NCBI GenBank assembly: GCA_963714145.1
Contig: OY970235.1
Span: 4,712,001 to 4,776,000, forward strand
Direction: 5' to 3'
DNA: 64,000 nucleotides
From: JBBWZH01 sp035544115
GTDB taxonomy: Bacteria; Actinomycetota; Actinomycetes; Mycobacteriales; CADCTP01
Shown here: piece after piece, positions 53,088 through 62,510 of the stretch
How the letters are laid out: the number at the start of each line of letters is the position of its first letter
Numbering within the stretch: position 1 is the first letter of the stretch
Translations under genes and position numbers: made by a program
Notes under the pieces: generated by a model
Database searches by the model: none
What the model was told of the DNA's origin: nothing
The model's input: the letters and a program-made list of their open reading frames with translations, nothing else

Positions 53088-53423
53088 TTAGTGGTACTCG
53101 GCGGTCGGTTCGATGGTGCCGGCGATGTTGTCGTTGAGCTCGTTCAGGTCGTCGGCCGGGATCCAGTATTCGAGGATGGTCCGGCCGCCGACCTGGTGGA
53201 CCTGGTAGCGGTCGAGGAAGGCCTTGCGGACCTGGAAGCGGGTGACGTACCCGACACCGGACTGCGGCACGTTCCAGTCGCGGGCGATCTTCGTGGCGTA
53301 CTCCTTGGTGAGCACCGGGTAGAAGATCGGCTGCTCGGGCAGCCGCGGCGGCCACCGCCGCCAATCGGCTGCTTCAACCAGCGCCAACTCCTACTGCCCA
53401 GTCGGGCGCCACAGCGTGACCAG
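53088..53423 (-). pseudogene. Small conserved gene broken by an amber stop and lost start
   Basis: The open part (99 codons from TTG 53387) encodes a familiar actinobacterial small protein: WPPRLPEQPIFYPVLTKEYA, then VGYVTRFQVRKAFLDRY and VGGRTILEYWIPADDLNELN. Upstream the same frame has the expected start LWRPTGQ, then TAG, then ELALVEA, where relatives read through (LWRPTGPEEL). A ribosome site GGAGGA exists farther up but the codon at start distance is CTG. Both changes indicate decay, unless translation begins at the weak TTG. Function of relatives unknown. Confidence 0.65.
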
Positions 53424-53970
53424 TTCCTCCGTCGTACACACCCGCCCATGATCCCGAACCAGGCACCGTCCGCCGACCGGATATCGACACCAGGGACCGT
53501 CCTGTCGTGCCGCTGTTCGTTCGTGGGACTGGCAGTAGGGTGGGCCCAGGCTTGCTGGAGCAGCGGGCTGGGTCGACGGCGTCGCTCGTGCTGCGTCTGC
53601 TGGTCGATACCTCCGTCTGACTGGACAGTGCTAAGGACGTCCGCGGTGAGCGCCTGACCGCCGCCGTCTGACTGCTCGTTCTGCTGGTCGGCCACCGGTC
53701 GGTGGAGTGCCGGCGAGCAGCACGGCAGGGCCGGCCGGACTTCGACTACTTCTTGAGGCCTGTTGAGCCAGGACGGGGCGCGGCTTGGTCTGCGAGTTCG
53801 CCGCGTCGGCCGCGGTGATCGTCCCAGGCGAGTGCGCAGTTGGCGCCCGGCATCGGTGAGGAAGCGGAGCGTTGATGTTGCTCCGTGTAGCCCCCAGACT
53901 TGACCTGTCGCGGTTCGTGCTGTTGGCCGAGGGGCGTGGTGCGGAGGTTGATGCGGGTGGGAGGTAGCGA
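53424..53970. other. Intergenic region without recognised genes
   Basis: 547 bases with frames on both strands, none with a good start, motif or family likeness. Base composition is mixed, lower than the chromosomal average near the right end. It may hold further worn remains. Confidence 0.4.
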
Positions 53971-54681
53971 GTGAGTGGACAGCTTGCCCTTGGCCTGGCG
54001 TCGTCATTGCTGGGTGGCACTGCTGTGGCGATCGTTACCTACGTATCGATGCGGAAGAAGACTCAGGCTGAAGTGCGGAAGATCGATGCCGAGACGGAGC
54101 ACATACACGCGCAAACGGCGAAGTTGTTGAGCGAGGTGCATGCCGTGCCAGATTCGATCTTGGGCACCGGCGGTGCACCGCGGGGATGGTTGGCCAGCGG
54201 CGACAATCGTGGTGACTACGAGACAGGTGTGGACCGCGGTACGAGCTACTTGGGGGACGTCTCTGGGTTCGTCCGAGGGCGTCCGGGCGCGCGTGGCTTC
54301 GCCACACTTATGCAGGAGATCGATGCTAGGGAATACCGTGGTGAACGGTTACGCATGACTGCCTGGGTGAAAGCGGAGGACGTCGAGGATTGGGCTGGAC
54401 TATGGATGCGGGTGGACGGATCGGACGGTAGACTACTCGGCTTCGACAATATGGCAGATCGGCCCATTCGAGGTTCTCACAGCTGGCAGCGCTATCAGAG
54501 CGTCTTGGATGTGACCAGCGATGCCGTGGAGATCGCCTTCGGACTACTACTCCAAGGGGCCGGTGTTGTCTGGATCGACGCGATCCGCTTCGACGAGGTA
54601 GGCGACTCTGTGCCGACGACCGGCGGTACTGGCCCCGACCCCCTACCTACTCGACCAGTCAATCTCGACTTCGAGGACTAG
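53971..54681 (+). CDS. Membrane-anchored protein with a carbohydrate-binding-like domain
   Basis: A 236-residue protein. An N-terminal hydrophobic segment (LALGLASSLLGGTAVAIVTY) is followed by a charged coiled coil (QAEVRKIDAETEHIHAQTAK) and a beta-rich domain (about residues 65-210) of the kind often fused to regulators and secreted enzymes: GWLASGDNRGDYETGVDRG, RLRMTAWVKAEDVEDWAGLW, MRVDGSDGRLLGFDNM, VWIDAIRFDEV. The tail is Thr/Pro-rich. GTG 53971 has GGGAGG ahead. Codon use is less GC-rich than usual. Whether the domain binds sugar or peptide is open. Confidence 0.75.
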   Translation: MSGQLALGLASSLLGGTAVAIVTYVSMRKKTQAEVRKIDAETEHIHAQTAKLLSEVHAVPDSILGTGGAPRGWLASGDNRGDYETGVDRGTSYLGDVSGFVRGRPGARGFATLMQEIDAREYRGERLRMTAWVKAEDVEDWAGLWMRVDGSDGRLLGFDNMADRPIRGSHSWQRYQSVLDVTSDAVEIAFGLLLQGAGVVWIDAIRFDEVGDSVPTTGGTGPDPLPTRPVNLDFED

Positions 54682-54902
54682 GGCAGATGGCCTAGTATTT
54701 GCACTCCTGTATGAGATCGCACATGCTCCGACCTCCGCTATGGCGCGGCGACAATAGGCATTGTCATCTGCCGTCGTGACGCCGCTCATGCGGCCAGCGC
54801 CAGTTCATGATCGAACGACCGCATCTGCCGCGAGCGTTGCGAGACGGGGAAGCTCAGTCGATGGCCAGCGTGGAGGTTTGGCTGTTCGGTCATCGTCGGG
54901 TC

Positions 54903-55340
54903 TCACGGGGTCCGGGTCGCCGGTTGGGTCGCGGCGGAGCAGTTGCCGTAAGAGTCGCGAATCTTGTTGACCGGTGGCAGCGGTTCGGCGTCGACGTCGT
55001 ACTCGGGGTTGTCGGTGACCAGTGCTACCTGGACGCAGTTTCCAGGACCGGTCGGGGTGGTGTTCAGCCGGTACGCCACGGTGGTCTGGCAGGTGCCGGT
55101 TGTCTCGTTGTAGACCCAGCCGCCGGGCAGCTTGGTCGCGATCGGACCGCCGATCGAATTCATCCAGACGAAGATGACATCGCCGTAGGGCGGCCGGCGT
55201 GCCGCGCACTGGGCGGATGTCTCCGGCGAGGCGGTCACTGTCGCGGCCGCGCCGGGCCGGGAGCGCGAGGTGGTGCCGGCGCAGGCGGCCGCCGGCGCGA
55301 GCGCGACGGCTGTCCCGATGGCAACGAGCGTTCGGCGCAC
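54903..55340 (-). CDS. Putative lipoprotein of unknown function
   Basis: A 145-residue exported protein. The signal (RRTLVAIGTAVALAPAAAC) ends in a plausible lipobox with Cys20. The mature part has four more cysteines, two likely pairs (TSAQCAARRPPYGDVIFVW and GTCQTTVAYRLN; GNCVQVALV and YGNCSAATQ). No family recognised. It is divergent from the large secreted protein. Confidence 0.65.
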   Translation of the reverse strand: MRRTLVAIGTAVALAPAAACAGTTSRSRPGAAATVTASPETSAQCAARRPPYGDVIFVWMNSIGGPIATKLPGGWVYNETTGTCQTTVAYRLNTTPTGPGNCVQVALVTDNPEYDVDAEPLPPVNKIRDSYGNCSAATQPATRTP

Positions 55341-55567
55341 GCCCTACAGGATGCGCCATCACCCAGCCCGGTCAGCGCCGCCCAGCTGTTCGCCGGTGCC
55401 GCGCAGCGGCAGCCTCAGCGCGGCCATCCCGTGCCCGGCACGAAGCGGCGCCCCTCGCCGGTGTGCCGGGCCGTACGCAGAACTACGTAACGCCCGATCA
55501 GCGGCCCGCTCCCCGTGCTCTCCTCCCCGTACGCGGCCCGCCGGGTCGCGACCCGAGGAGGACTGTC

Positions 55568-58291
55568 ATGCGCACGCTGACCCGGGCCGGGCGATCGGCC
55601 GCTGCCGCGGTGACGGCGCTGTTGCTGGTACCCGTCGCCGCGATCGCCGCGCCGGCCGCTCCCGCGACGGCGGCCGAGCCGATCTACGCGGGCCACCTCC
55701 CCGGTCCCGTCCACAACATCGCCGCCTCCCCCGGCGTCGGCCCCGGCGACCTCGTGATCGCGCGGTCCGGCGTCTCGCTCTACTGGAAGCACGAGGACCC
55801 GGCGCAGACCCCGGCGGCGGGCCAGTGGCAGGCAGTCCCCGGCGACCTGATCACGTACAACGCGCCGGCGATCGGGCGCTACAACGGACCGAACGGCACG
55901 ACGCAGTGGATGGTGATCGCCGTCGACCGCGAGGGCGACCTGCAGCGGTCCGTGCTGACCAGCGGCAGCTGGACGTGGAGCGCCTGGTCGGACCTGCCCG
56001 TGCCGGAGGAGGGCACCGGCGTCGTCCCGACGACGGAGGTCGCCCCGACGCTGCTGATGCAGTCGCCGGGCGACGCCAGCGGGCCGGCGGGCGGGCTGAT
56101 CGTCGCCGTCGCCCCGACCGGCCGGATCTTCCACCGGTCGTTCTCGTTCGGCGTCGGGGGCTGGCGGACGGGCTGGTCGGACTACCTCGGGCCCGGCATC
56201 GTCACGAAGGACCCGGTCGCCGCGGCGTACTCGACGATCACCCACGCCAGTTATCTCGTCGCCCGGGAAGACGGCACCAGCAAGGTCCGCTACCGCACGA
56301 CCAGCTCGCTGGACCCGGGCTGGCGCGACGTGCCGGGCACGTTCGAGACGGAGGCGGCCCCAGCCGCGGTCGTCACCCCGGCGCCGGGCGGCTCCGAGCA
56401 CCTCAAGGTGATCCTGCGCGCGTCGGTGAACTCGTCGCTGCGCTACCAGGTGCGGGACGTGCTGACGCCGGACTCGTCGGCGTGGGCCCCGCAGGTCCGC
56501 GATCTACCGGGCGCCCGGCCCGGGCAGGTCTCCGGCGGAAGGTTCGCGCCGGTCGCGACCGCGAACGCCGGCGAGGTCGCCGTCTACCAGATCGGCCGCG
56601 ACTACACGATCGGCAAGCTGCGCGTCCGGCACACCGCCGCGGACCCGCTGCTGCTCGAGCCGTCCGCCGGCTTCACCCAGTGGGAGCAGATGCCCGACAG
56701 CATCAACGTGCTGCCGGTGGCCGCGTACAACTCCCCCGAGTGGACGGCCGGGCTGCCCGAGCACACGCACCTGAACCCCGACCCGTGGACGACCCAGCCC
56801 GGCGCGTACGGCAGGGTCGCGACGGCCCACTGGCTGGGCACGGGCAAGGACCTGTACGTGGCGCGCACCGCCGACGGCAGGGTCGTGGTCACCTTCGGGC
56901 ACAACCAGATCGGCGACGTGGACGCGACCTGGCCGCGGTACGGCTGGGCCGAGATCCCCGGCAACATGCGCACCCCGTACGCGCCCTCGGTCGTGGAGTT
57001 CCGCCGCGCCCTCTACGTCGGGATCGTCGACGACGGCGGTCGCCTGTGGACGACCCGACTCACGACAGACTGGATCGGCCGCTACGCGTGGGGTTTCACG
57101 CCCACGCTGACCTGGATCGGCGACCTGTCACCGCAACGGTTCGCCGCCGGGCCGACGCTGATCACCTGGAACGGCAACCTGCATGTCGTCGCGCCCGGCG
57201 TGGACAACGGCATCTACCTCGCCCAGTACGAGGTGAGTGTCGGCGGCTGGAAGCGCCTGACCGGCCAGGACACCAACAGGCAGGTGCACGCCACCGTGGC
57301 CGGCGACACCCTGGTCCTCGTCACCCGCGGCTTCCTGAACTACCTCTACTACCGCGAGTGGGGACCGTTCTCCGACTCCGGCTGGAAGCCGCTGCCGCAC
57401 TCCTCCCCGGGATACGTGATCGCGCACGCGCCGGTCGGCATGATCACCACACTCTCCGGCACGGACCTGCACCTGCACATCGTCTACCCGGGCACCAACG
57501 GCCAGCTCTACCAGCACGGCGCCCACGCGACGATCACCGAGAAGAACGGGCAGAAGCTCTACGGCCCAATGGCCTGGAACACCACGCCGGTGTCCGTGCT
57601 GCCCGGCCAGACACAGCTGTGGACCTACGACGGGGTCAGCATGTCCGACGGCGGAACCGGCATCACCGTCACCGCCGTCGGTGGCACGCATCGCGATGTC
57701 CACAGTGGACGGTACAGCAGCGTCGGCGCCGGCACGCCCGGCGAGGAGAAGCTCTCGGTGCACGGGGCCATGCAGCTCGTGCCGCTCAGCGACAAGCAGC
57801 CGGTGCCGGTCGACGCCGGCGGCCAGCCGATCCCCGCGCCGCCGCCGGACGGCACGCCGTTCGACCCGCAGATCCAGCCGCCCGTGGCCTGGTTCGCGTT
57901 CTGCCTGTCCGGCAACGCGGTCCCCGACGGCTACCTGCCGATCATGGCGACCGACCAGGCCGCCGCGACGTCACTGGCGAACCAGTTCGCCACCGAGTCG
58001 TACGGCGCATCGGGCTGGCAGCTCACCGCCGTCGGCAACCCGGTCGCCGGCGGTTGCGCAGAGCCGCCTACCCAGCAGACCTGGCACTTCTGCGCCCAGG
58101 ACACCCTCTTCCCGCACGCGTGGATCATTCCCGACTTCACGGCCAGCGGCACCACGTTCGACCAGGCCTACCAGGCCGCGCACGGCTACGTGACCGGCCT
58201 GCACGGGCCGCAGTACTACCCCAGCGGCAACGCCGCCTGGCTCCTCGGCTGGTTCCACACCGATGGCTCCGGCTGCCACAGCAACTACTGA
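55568..58291 (+). CDS. Large secreted protein with propeller-like repeats
   Basis: A 907-residue exported protein. A signal peptide (AAAAVTALLLVPVAAIA, cut near ATAAE) precedes about 600 residues with recurring W-containing motifs about 45-60 apart (GQWQAVPGDLITY, SWTWSAWSDLPVP, GGWRTGWSDYLGP, PGWRDVPGTFET, GGWKRLTGQ, SGWKPLPHS), as in lectin- or sialidase-type beta-propellers. The C-terminal 130 residues are separate and cysteine-containing (FCLSG, GGCAEPPTQQTWHFCAQD, GSGCHSNY). Catalytic residues of sialidases are not evident. ATG 55568 follows GAGGAGG. A second secreted protein follows 19 bases later, probably in one operon. Confidence 0.78.
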   Translation: MRTLTRAGRSAAAAVTALLLVPVAAIAAPAAPATAAEPIYAGHLPGPVHNIAASPGVGPGDLVIARSGVSLYWKHEDPAQTPAAGQWQAVPGDLITYNAPAIGRYNGPNGTTQWMVIAVDREGDLQRSVLTSGSWTWSAWSDLPVPEEGTGVVPTTEVAPTLLMQSPGDASGPAGGLIVAVAPTGRIFHRSFSFGVGGWRTGWSDYLGPGIVTKDPVAAAYSTITHASYLVAREDGTSKVRYRTTSSLDPGWRDVPGTFETEAAPAAVVTPAPGGSEHLKVILRASVNSSLRYQVRDVLTPDSSAWAPQVRDLPGARPGQVSGGRFAPVATANAGEVAVYQIGRDYTIGKLRVRHTAADPLLLEPSAGFTQWEQMPDSINVLPVAAYNSPEWTAGLPEHTHLNPDPWTTQPGAYGRVATAHWLGTGKDLYVARTADGRVVVTFGHNQIGDVDATWPRYGWAEIPGNMRTPYAPSVVEFRRALYVGIVDDGGRLWTTRLTTDWIGRYAWGFTPTLTWIGDLSPQRFAAGPTLITWNGNLHVVAPGVDNGIYLAQYEVSVGGWKRLTGQDTNRQVHATVAGDTLVLVTRGFLNYLYYREWGPFSDSGWKPLPHSSPGYVIAHAPVGMITTLSGTDLHLHIVYPGTNGQLYQHGAHATITEKNGQKLYGPMAWNTTPVSVLPGQTQLWTYDGVSMSDGGTGITVTAVGGTHRDVHSGRYSSVGAGTPGEEKLSVHGAMQLVPLSDKQPVPVDAGGQPIPAPPPDGTPFDPQIQPPVAWFAFCLSGNAVPDGYLPIMATDQAAATSLANQFATESYGASGWQLTAVGNPVAGGCAEPPTQQTWHFCAQDTLFPHAWIIPDFTASGTTFDQAYQAAHGYVTGLHGPQYYPSGNAAWLLGWFHTDGSGCHSNY

Positions 58292-58310
58292 CCCGGAGAG
58301 GGATCGTCCG

Positions 58311-58808
58311 ATGAGACTCCGCCGCCTGGCCCTCTGCCTGGCCGCCGCCACCCTGCTCGCCCCCGCCAACTCCGCCGCCCGCGCGGCGCCCACGGAGCTC
58401 CCGCCGTGCTTCGGGCCCGCCGTGGTCCCGGTCGGCTGGCCGTACTCCGAGGTCACCTGCACCCCGTGGGCGGACATCCCGAACACCTTCCTCAAGCACC
58501 GCTGGGGATACGTGGCGTCGGAGTCGGTGCGGCAGGCGTTCGTGGACGTCTTCAACGCGGAGGAGGCCGCGCCGCAGGGCGTCTTCCGCTACAGCGCGTA
58601 CGTCGAGTCCATCCGGATCGAACGCACCGACATCCCGCGCAGCACGACCTGCGACGCGAAGAAGTGGACCGGGCCGACCCACGCGGTGCGGTGCCGCTTC
58701 GAGTTCGCGGTGCCGAGCACGGCCAGGTTCGACTACGAGATCCGCTACTTCAACCGGACCACGAACGGCGCCGGCGTGTTCGCCAAGGTCGGCGTCGCCG
58801 TCACCTGA
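58311..58808 (+). CDS. Small secreted protein, partner of the propeller protein
   Basis: A 165-residue exported protein. Signal LALCLAAATLLAPANSAARA; the mature part has four cysteines (LPPCFGPA, EVTCTPW, STTCDAKKW, VRCRFEF) and is beta-rich. It starts 19 bases after the large protein with GAGAGGG upstream, so the two are probably co-expressed and may act together outside the cell. No family recognised. Confidence 0.7.
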   Translation: MRLRRLALCLAAATLLAPANSAARAAPTELPPCFGPAVVPVGWPYSEVTCTPWADIPNTFLKHRWGYVASESVRQAFVDVFNAEEAAPQGVFRYSAYVESIRIERTDIPRSTTCDAKKWTGPTHAVRCRFEFAVPSTARFDYEIRYFNRTTNGAGVFAKVGVAVT

Positions 58809-58904
58809 CCGGACGACATCGGCGCGTTCGGCGCGCACGCCGCGCCGGTAGCTGCCTGCATATGCCAGCGTCCGTGCCCGAGTTCGGCATGGTTGTGCAT
58901 GGAG

Positions 58905-58941
58905 CGGCCCGGAGCGAGCAGGAATCGCTCGCCCCGGGCCG
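58905..58941. terminator. Hairpin terminator between convergent genes
   Basis: CGGCCCGG and CCGGGCCG form the outer stem and GCGAG/CTCGC an inner stem separated by a small mismatch. It lies between the secreted-protein stop and the convergent peptidoglycan-binding gene. Confidence 0.7.
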
Positions 58942-58959
58942 ACGAACAAGTCGGTCAGC

Positions 58960-59418
58960 TCAGACCGGCGGCCAGTCGCAGCGGTTGGTCCGCACATTCG
59001 CCGGCCACGTCCAGTCCGGGAACACAATCCATTGGCGCGTCTTCGGCCCGTATTCGCCGTCCTCGACGAGACCGGCGTTGTAATCGCCGTTCGCCTGGTT
59101 CTGCCGGGCCTTGACGGTTGCCTTGGTCTGCGGACCGTACTCGCCGTCGACGGAGATGTTGTAGCCGTAGCAATATTTGAGCGCGCGCTGCAGGACGGTG
59201 ACCGCGTCGTTCCGCGCGCCCAGCTTGAGGATGCAGTTGACGGTGCCGGTCTGGTAGCCGGCGCTGGGCACATGAATCACGTAGCTGGTGGTGTACGGCG
59301 CGTAGTAGGTGGAGTAGCTCGTGCAGTTGGGGGTGGCGGCATCGGCCGCGCCCGCGGTTGCCACGCCCAGGCCGGCGGCGAGTAGTACCGCCATGAGAGC
59401 GCCTCGGAGAATGCGCAT
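58960..59418 (-). CDS. Secreted peptidoglycan-binding-domain protein
   Basis: A 152-residue exported protein. Signal RILRGALMAVLLAAGLGVA cut near ADAAT, a Tyr/Ser/Thr-rich linker (SYSTYYAPYTTSYV), then one peptidoglycan-binding_1 domain (about residues 60-130): LGARNDAVTVLQRALKY, ISVDGEYGPQTKATV, VEDGEYGPKTRQWI. The repeated DGEYGP suggests the domain holds two half-motifs. No catalytic domain. ATG 59418 has AGAGGA ahead. It probably binds the cell wall. Confidence 0.8.
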   Translation of the reverse strand: MRILRGALMAVLLAAGLGVATAGAADAATPNCTSYSTYYAPYTTSYVIHVPSAGYQTGTVNCILKLGARNDAVTVLQRALKYCYGYNISVDGEYGPQTKATVKARQNQANGDYNAGLVEDGEYGPKTRQWIVFPDWTWPANVRTNRCDWPPV

Positions 59419-59891
59419 CGGTCCTCTTTCTGTCAGCCGGCAGGATCCGTTGTCGCGGCACTGCGACATTCCCAATTCCCGGCGGGGCCGGTCGCGCGAA
59501 TTGGGCAGCGAGAGCGTTGCATTGACCTGACCTTCGCGGCTAATGCCAAATACCACGGCATAGCTGGGACGGGCCGCGTGACATACGCCGGGCGCCGGGC
59601 GGTCGTCCAGCGCGCCGTGCCGGGCCGGCGCTCGGCCGGATCATGGCGGCGTTCGGCATCGTCGAGGCGGCGGTGACGCTGGCCGGCGCGGTCGGCGGCC
59701 CGTCCCTGGCGGTGGCCCTCGGCGAACGCCGTGGTCACCGCGTGGACGGTGCCGTGCGGCGCGGCGGGCCAACACCGCTGACGAAGGTCAAGACCAGGCA
59801 AAGCCGGACACTCAGGGGCAGACGATCAGTTAGACTCCCTCGGTTCAGGCGGGGGCCGGCCGGGGTCGCCGCCGTTCTCCGGAGGCCTCCC
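59419..59891. other. Divergent promoter region
   Basis: 473 bases between the peptidoglycan-binding and sulfotransferase starts. A plus-strand frame is open from 59643 through the start of the next gene, but lacks a ribosome site and recognised motifs. No confident promoter or operator seen. Confidence 0.4.
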
Positions 59892-61016
59892 GTGACTCAG
59901 AAAGCTGACGCCAGCGGCGCACGCCTGTTGAACATCGTCGAGAAAGTGTCACCGCTGGAGTATTTTCCGGCCGTACCGCAGAACTTCGTGCTCGAACCGG
60001 GCGGGCCGGTGTCGCCACAGATCGTGCTCGACGACCCGGACGTCAGCCTCTACTGCCTGGACGAGGAGACCCGCGAGGCGCTGTTCGTGCAGACGCCGTC
60101 CGGGGTCGACCTGACGGCGGCGCCGTTCTGCTACCTGGCGCAGTACCAGCATGCGCAGCGGCTGATCGCGGTGCCGTACGACACGCTGCACGAGATTGCC
60201 GGCACGCTGCCCGATCCCGGGAATCTCATTCTGGTCTGTTCGGTCGGGCGCTGCGGTTCGACCCTGATCAGCCAGTGTCTGAACGCGGTGCCCGGCGTGC
60301 GCAGCTATTCCGAGCCGGACGTCTTCACCCAGATCACGATGCTCCGGCACCGGAATCGGCGCCGCGACGAGGAGTACGCGCAGCTGATCTCCAGCTGTAC
60401 CCGGCTGCTCGGGCGGGGCGCCGAAACCCTCGCGGTCAAGTTCCGGGCCAGCGGCATCCAGCTCGCCGACCTGTTCTACCAGGTTTTCCCGGACGCCCAC
60501 ATTCTCTTTCTCTATCGGCACGCCGAGCGGTGGCTGGAGTCGATGCACGCCGGTTTCACCACGAACCTGCCGGGGCCGGGCGCGGAGCCGGTGTTCACCC
60601 GGTTCCTGATGGCGTCGGCGCCGCTGCTGATGCCGTTCATCCGGCGGCACAGACGCCAGCCCACCCTGGTCGAGACCTACACGCTGAACTGGCTTTCGAT
60701 CATGGACAGGTACGTCGCGCTGCGCCAGGCCGGCGTGCCGTTCCTGGCCGCCGGCTACGAGGAGATCACGGCGGCGCCGAAGCCGACCCTGATCAAGCTG
60801 CTGAGCTATTGCGGCCTGCCGGTCGATGACATCGACGGCGCCTACCAGACGTTCGCGTCGGACTCGCAGGAAGGCACGCTGCTGTCCCGGGAGAGCCGGC
60901 GCCAGCACCCGGCGGCGGCCCTGGCGCCGGAGGACTACGCGCAGGCACGGGCGGTGCTCGCCGAGCACGCCACCGTCCAGACCCCGGATTTCGACGCCTC
61001 CGCGGGCGCGCCCTGA
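59892..61016 (+). CDS. Sulfotransferase-family protein
   Basis: A 374-residue protein with the PAPS-binding loop [16 protein letters not shown] near residue 120 (the PxxRSGTS-type site) and the 3'-phosphate region [15 protein letters not shown], followed by helical C-terminal sequence. It would transfer sulfate from PAPS to a hydroxyl or amine acceptor. GTG 59892 is supported by GGAGG six bases upstream; the longer frame at 59643 has no ribosome site. The acceptor is unknown and no linked biosynthetic genes are seen. Confidence 0.85.
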   Translation: MTQKADASGARLLNIVEKVSPLEYFPAVPQNFVLEPGGPVSPQIVLDDPDVSLYCLDEETREALFVQTPSGVDLTAAPFCYLAQYQHAQRLIAVPYDTLHEIAGTLPDPGNLILVCSVGRCGSTLISQCLNAVPGVRSYSEPDVFTQITMLRHRNRRRDEEYAQLISSCTRLLGRGAETLAVKFRASGIQLADLFYQVFPDAHILFLYRHAERWLESMHAGFTTNLPGPGAEPVFTRFLMASAPLLMPFIRRHRRQPTLVETYTLNWLSIMDRYVALRQAGVPFLAAGYEEITAAPKPTLIKLLSYCGLPVDDIDGAYQTFASDSQEGTLLSRESRRQHPAAALAPEDYAQARAVLAEHATVQTPDFDASAGAP

Positions 61017-61019
61017 CGG

Positions 61020-61190
61020 GTGCCCGAACGGCCAGGTTCCGGTTCCTCATCCGGGACCGCGACACCATGTTCAGCCTCGCATTCGACGCGGCGTTCGCCG
61101 CGGCCGGCGTGCCGGTGCGGAAGACCCCGCCAGCGGCGCCGATGGCCAACGCCGACGCCGAGTGATGGGGCGAACCGTCCGAACCGAGCG
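61020..61190 (+). pseudogene. Fragment of an IS transposase (integrase core, rve type)
   Basis: Immediately after the sulfotransferase stop, one frame reads [20 protein letters not shown] then [20 protein letters not shown] before TGA. This is the second catalytic-Asp block and the following PxAPxANAxAE block of integrase-core transposases. After the stop another frame gives GRTVRTERHCPD, matching the next block, so a base has been lost. Both ends of the element are gone. Confidence 0.8.
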
Positions 61191-62510
61191 TCATTGCCCG
61201 GACGAGGAGATATTGATCCTCCGCAGTAGTTCTATGGAGGATAGGAGATTCTTTTCCAGGTCGTGCAGTGTGTTGGGTACTGAACGGAACTCCAGAATAG
61301 GATGGCCTGCGGATGGCTCTTTTCCGCCCTCCAGGGCGCCCAGGCCGCCGAACGACTTGTCATACTCGGCGTCCGCCTCGGTCAGCAGGTCCCGGTCGGG
61401 CAGTTGGGTCAGCCACTCCCATACGCCAATTTTGTTCCCGGGCGGGTGCTCAATCTCCTCGGACTGCCAGCCGGGAAAGGTCACATCCAGTAGCGCGGGC
61501 CAACTACCACGAATAGTTTCCTCGTAGTCTGAAATGTCCGCGGACTCCAGAAAGAGGTGCAGCGGCGTCTTCCAGAGCATTGGCGTAGCTTCCTTGATGT
61601 TGCCCTTGCTGCTCCGCGCCTTTTCCTGATTGAGCAGGAACGTCTTTACCAGCGTGAGCATCGCCGCCACCGCGTGGAGCGCGCGCCGAAAACCGGGCGC
61701 CACCTGTCCCCCACTCCGGAATACGGCGGCAACCTCTTCGGCGGAGACATGAGCTGCCGCTAGGTTTACCTGGTGATCGTCCCCGAACACGAGGGGGTCG
61801 ATCTGATTTCTGCCGCCCTTCGAAGCCTCCTGGAGGCTACCTCTCATGTTCAACGATCCGGCGCCGTGCTGGGTGGCTAGCCTATGGTGGTCCTCGAATA
61901 GCCGGTACAGGCCGGCCAGCGACGTCCCCGCCGTCAACTGGATATTGGCACTGTCGGGCACCTGGGTGGGAAAGTGGACGTGCAGGGTGCTCTTCGCGCC
62001 GGCGGAGATCGTCTGAATATTCTTCGGATACTGGGGCCACGTGCAGAACTCCTTGATGGCCTCCACCGCCTTGAGCAGCCCCTCGATGTCCCCGTCCAGA
62101 AAGCCATGCCTTCCCGTGGCACCGCCGCCATGCAGAATGAATTCCAGGTTGTACTTCCGAAAGGGTCCTTTCCCTAGCGGCTCCTTCGGGGCAAATTCCT
62201 CATCCCATTCGGTACCTTCCGCATCGTATTCCCCGACACCTGGGGTGTCGTCCAGCGTGAGGTCCCAGGTATCAAACGACTTGACCGGATAGCGTTTCTC
62301 CCATTCTGCCGAACCAGTCGGCGCCAGCGCCATTCCCTTGGCGGTGTTTCCGTTCGTGAACTCGATTTCGAGGCCGATATTCCGCTGGACCACCACAGCC
62401 GCCGAGTCGGCCTTGCCGCGCGCGAGCGCGCCAGCCGTAGCATTGTTCCCGGCGGCCCGTTGCAATTCGACAAGTGTCCTACTCGAAATCTGCCCGCCGC
62501 GGGATTCCAT
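61191..62510 (-). CDS. Putative injection-system effector with an amidoligase-like domain
   Basis: About 439 residues. The N-terminus has LVELQRAAGNNATAGALARG followed by VVVQR, a pattern recurrent at the start of actinobacterial proteins linked to contractile injection systems. The rest (about 50-439) begins NIGLEIEFTN and has STLHVHFPTQ and ILEFRSVPNTLHDLEKNL, which recall the E-x-E-F, HVH and EFR motifs of the putative amidoligase family. G+C is visibly lower than around. The start ATG 62510 is tentative; a longer frame reaches 62630. No injection-system structural genes lie in the window. Assignment is low to moderate. Confidence 0.55.
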   Translation of the reverse strand: MESRGGQISSRTLVELQRAAGNNATAGALARGKADSAAVVVQRNIGLEIEFTNGNTAKGMALAPTGSAEWEKRYPVKSFDTWDLTLDDTPGVGEYDAEGTEWDEEFAPKEPLGKGPFRKYNLEFILHGGGATGRHGFLDGDIEGLLKAVEAIKEFCTWPQYPKNIQTISAGAKSTLHVHFPTQVPDSANIQLTAGTSLAGLYRLFEDHHRLATQHGAGSLNMRGSLQEASKGGRNQIDPLVFGDDHQVNLAAAHVSAEEVAAVFRSGGQVAPGFRRALHAVAAMLTLVKTFLLNQEKARSSKGNIKEATPMLWKTPLHLFLESADISDYEETIRGSWPALLDVTFPGWQSEEIEHPPGNKIGVWEWLTQLPDRDLLTEADAEYDKSFGGLGALEGGKEPSAGHPILEFRSVPNTLHDLEKNLLSSIELLRRINISSSGQ

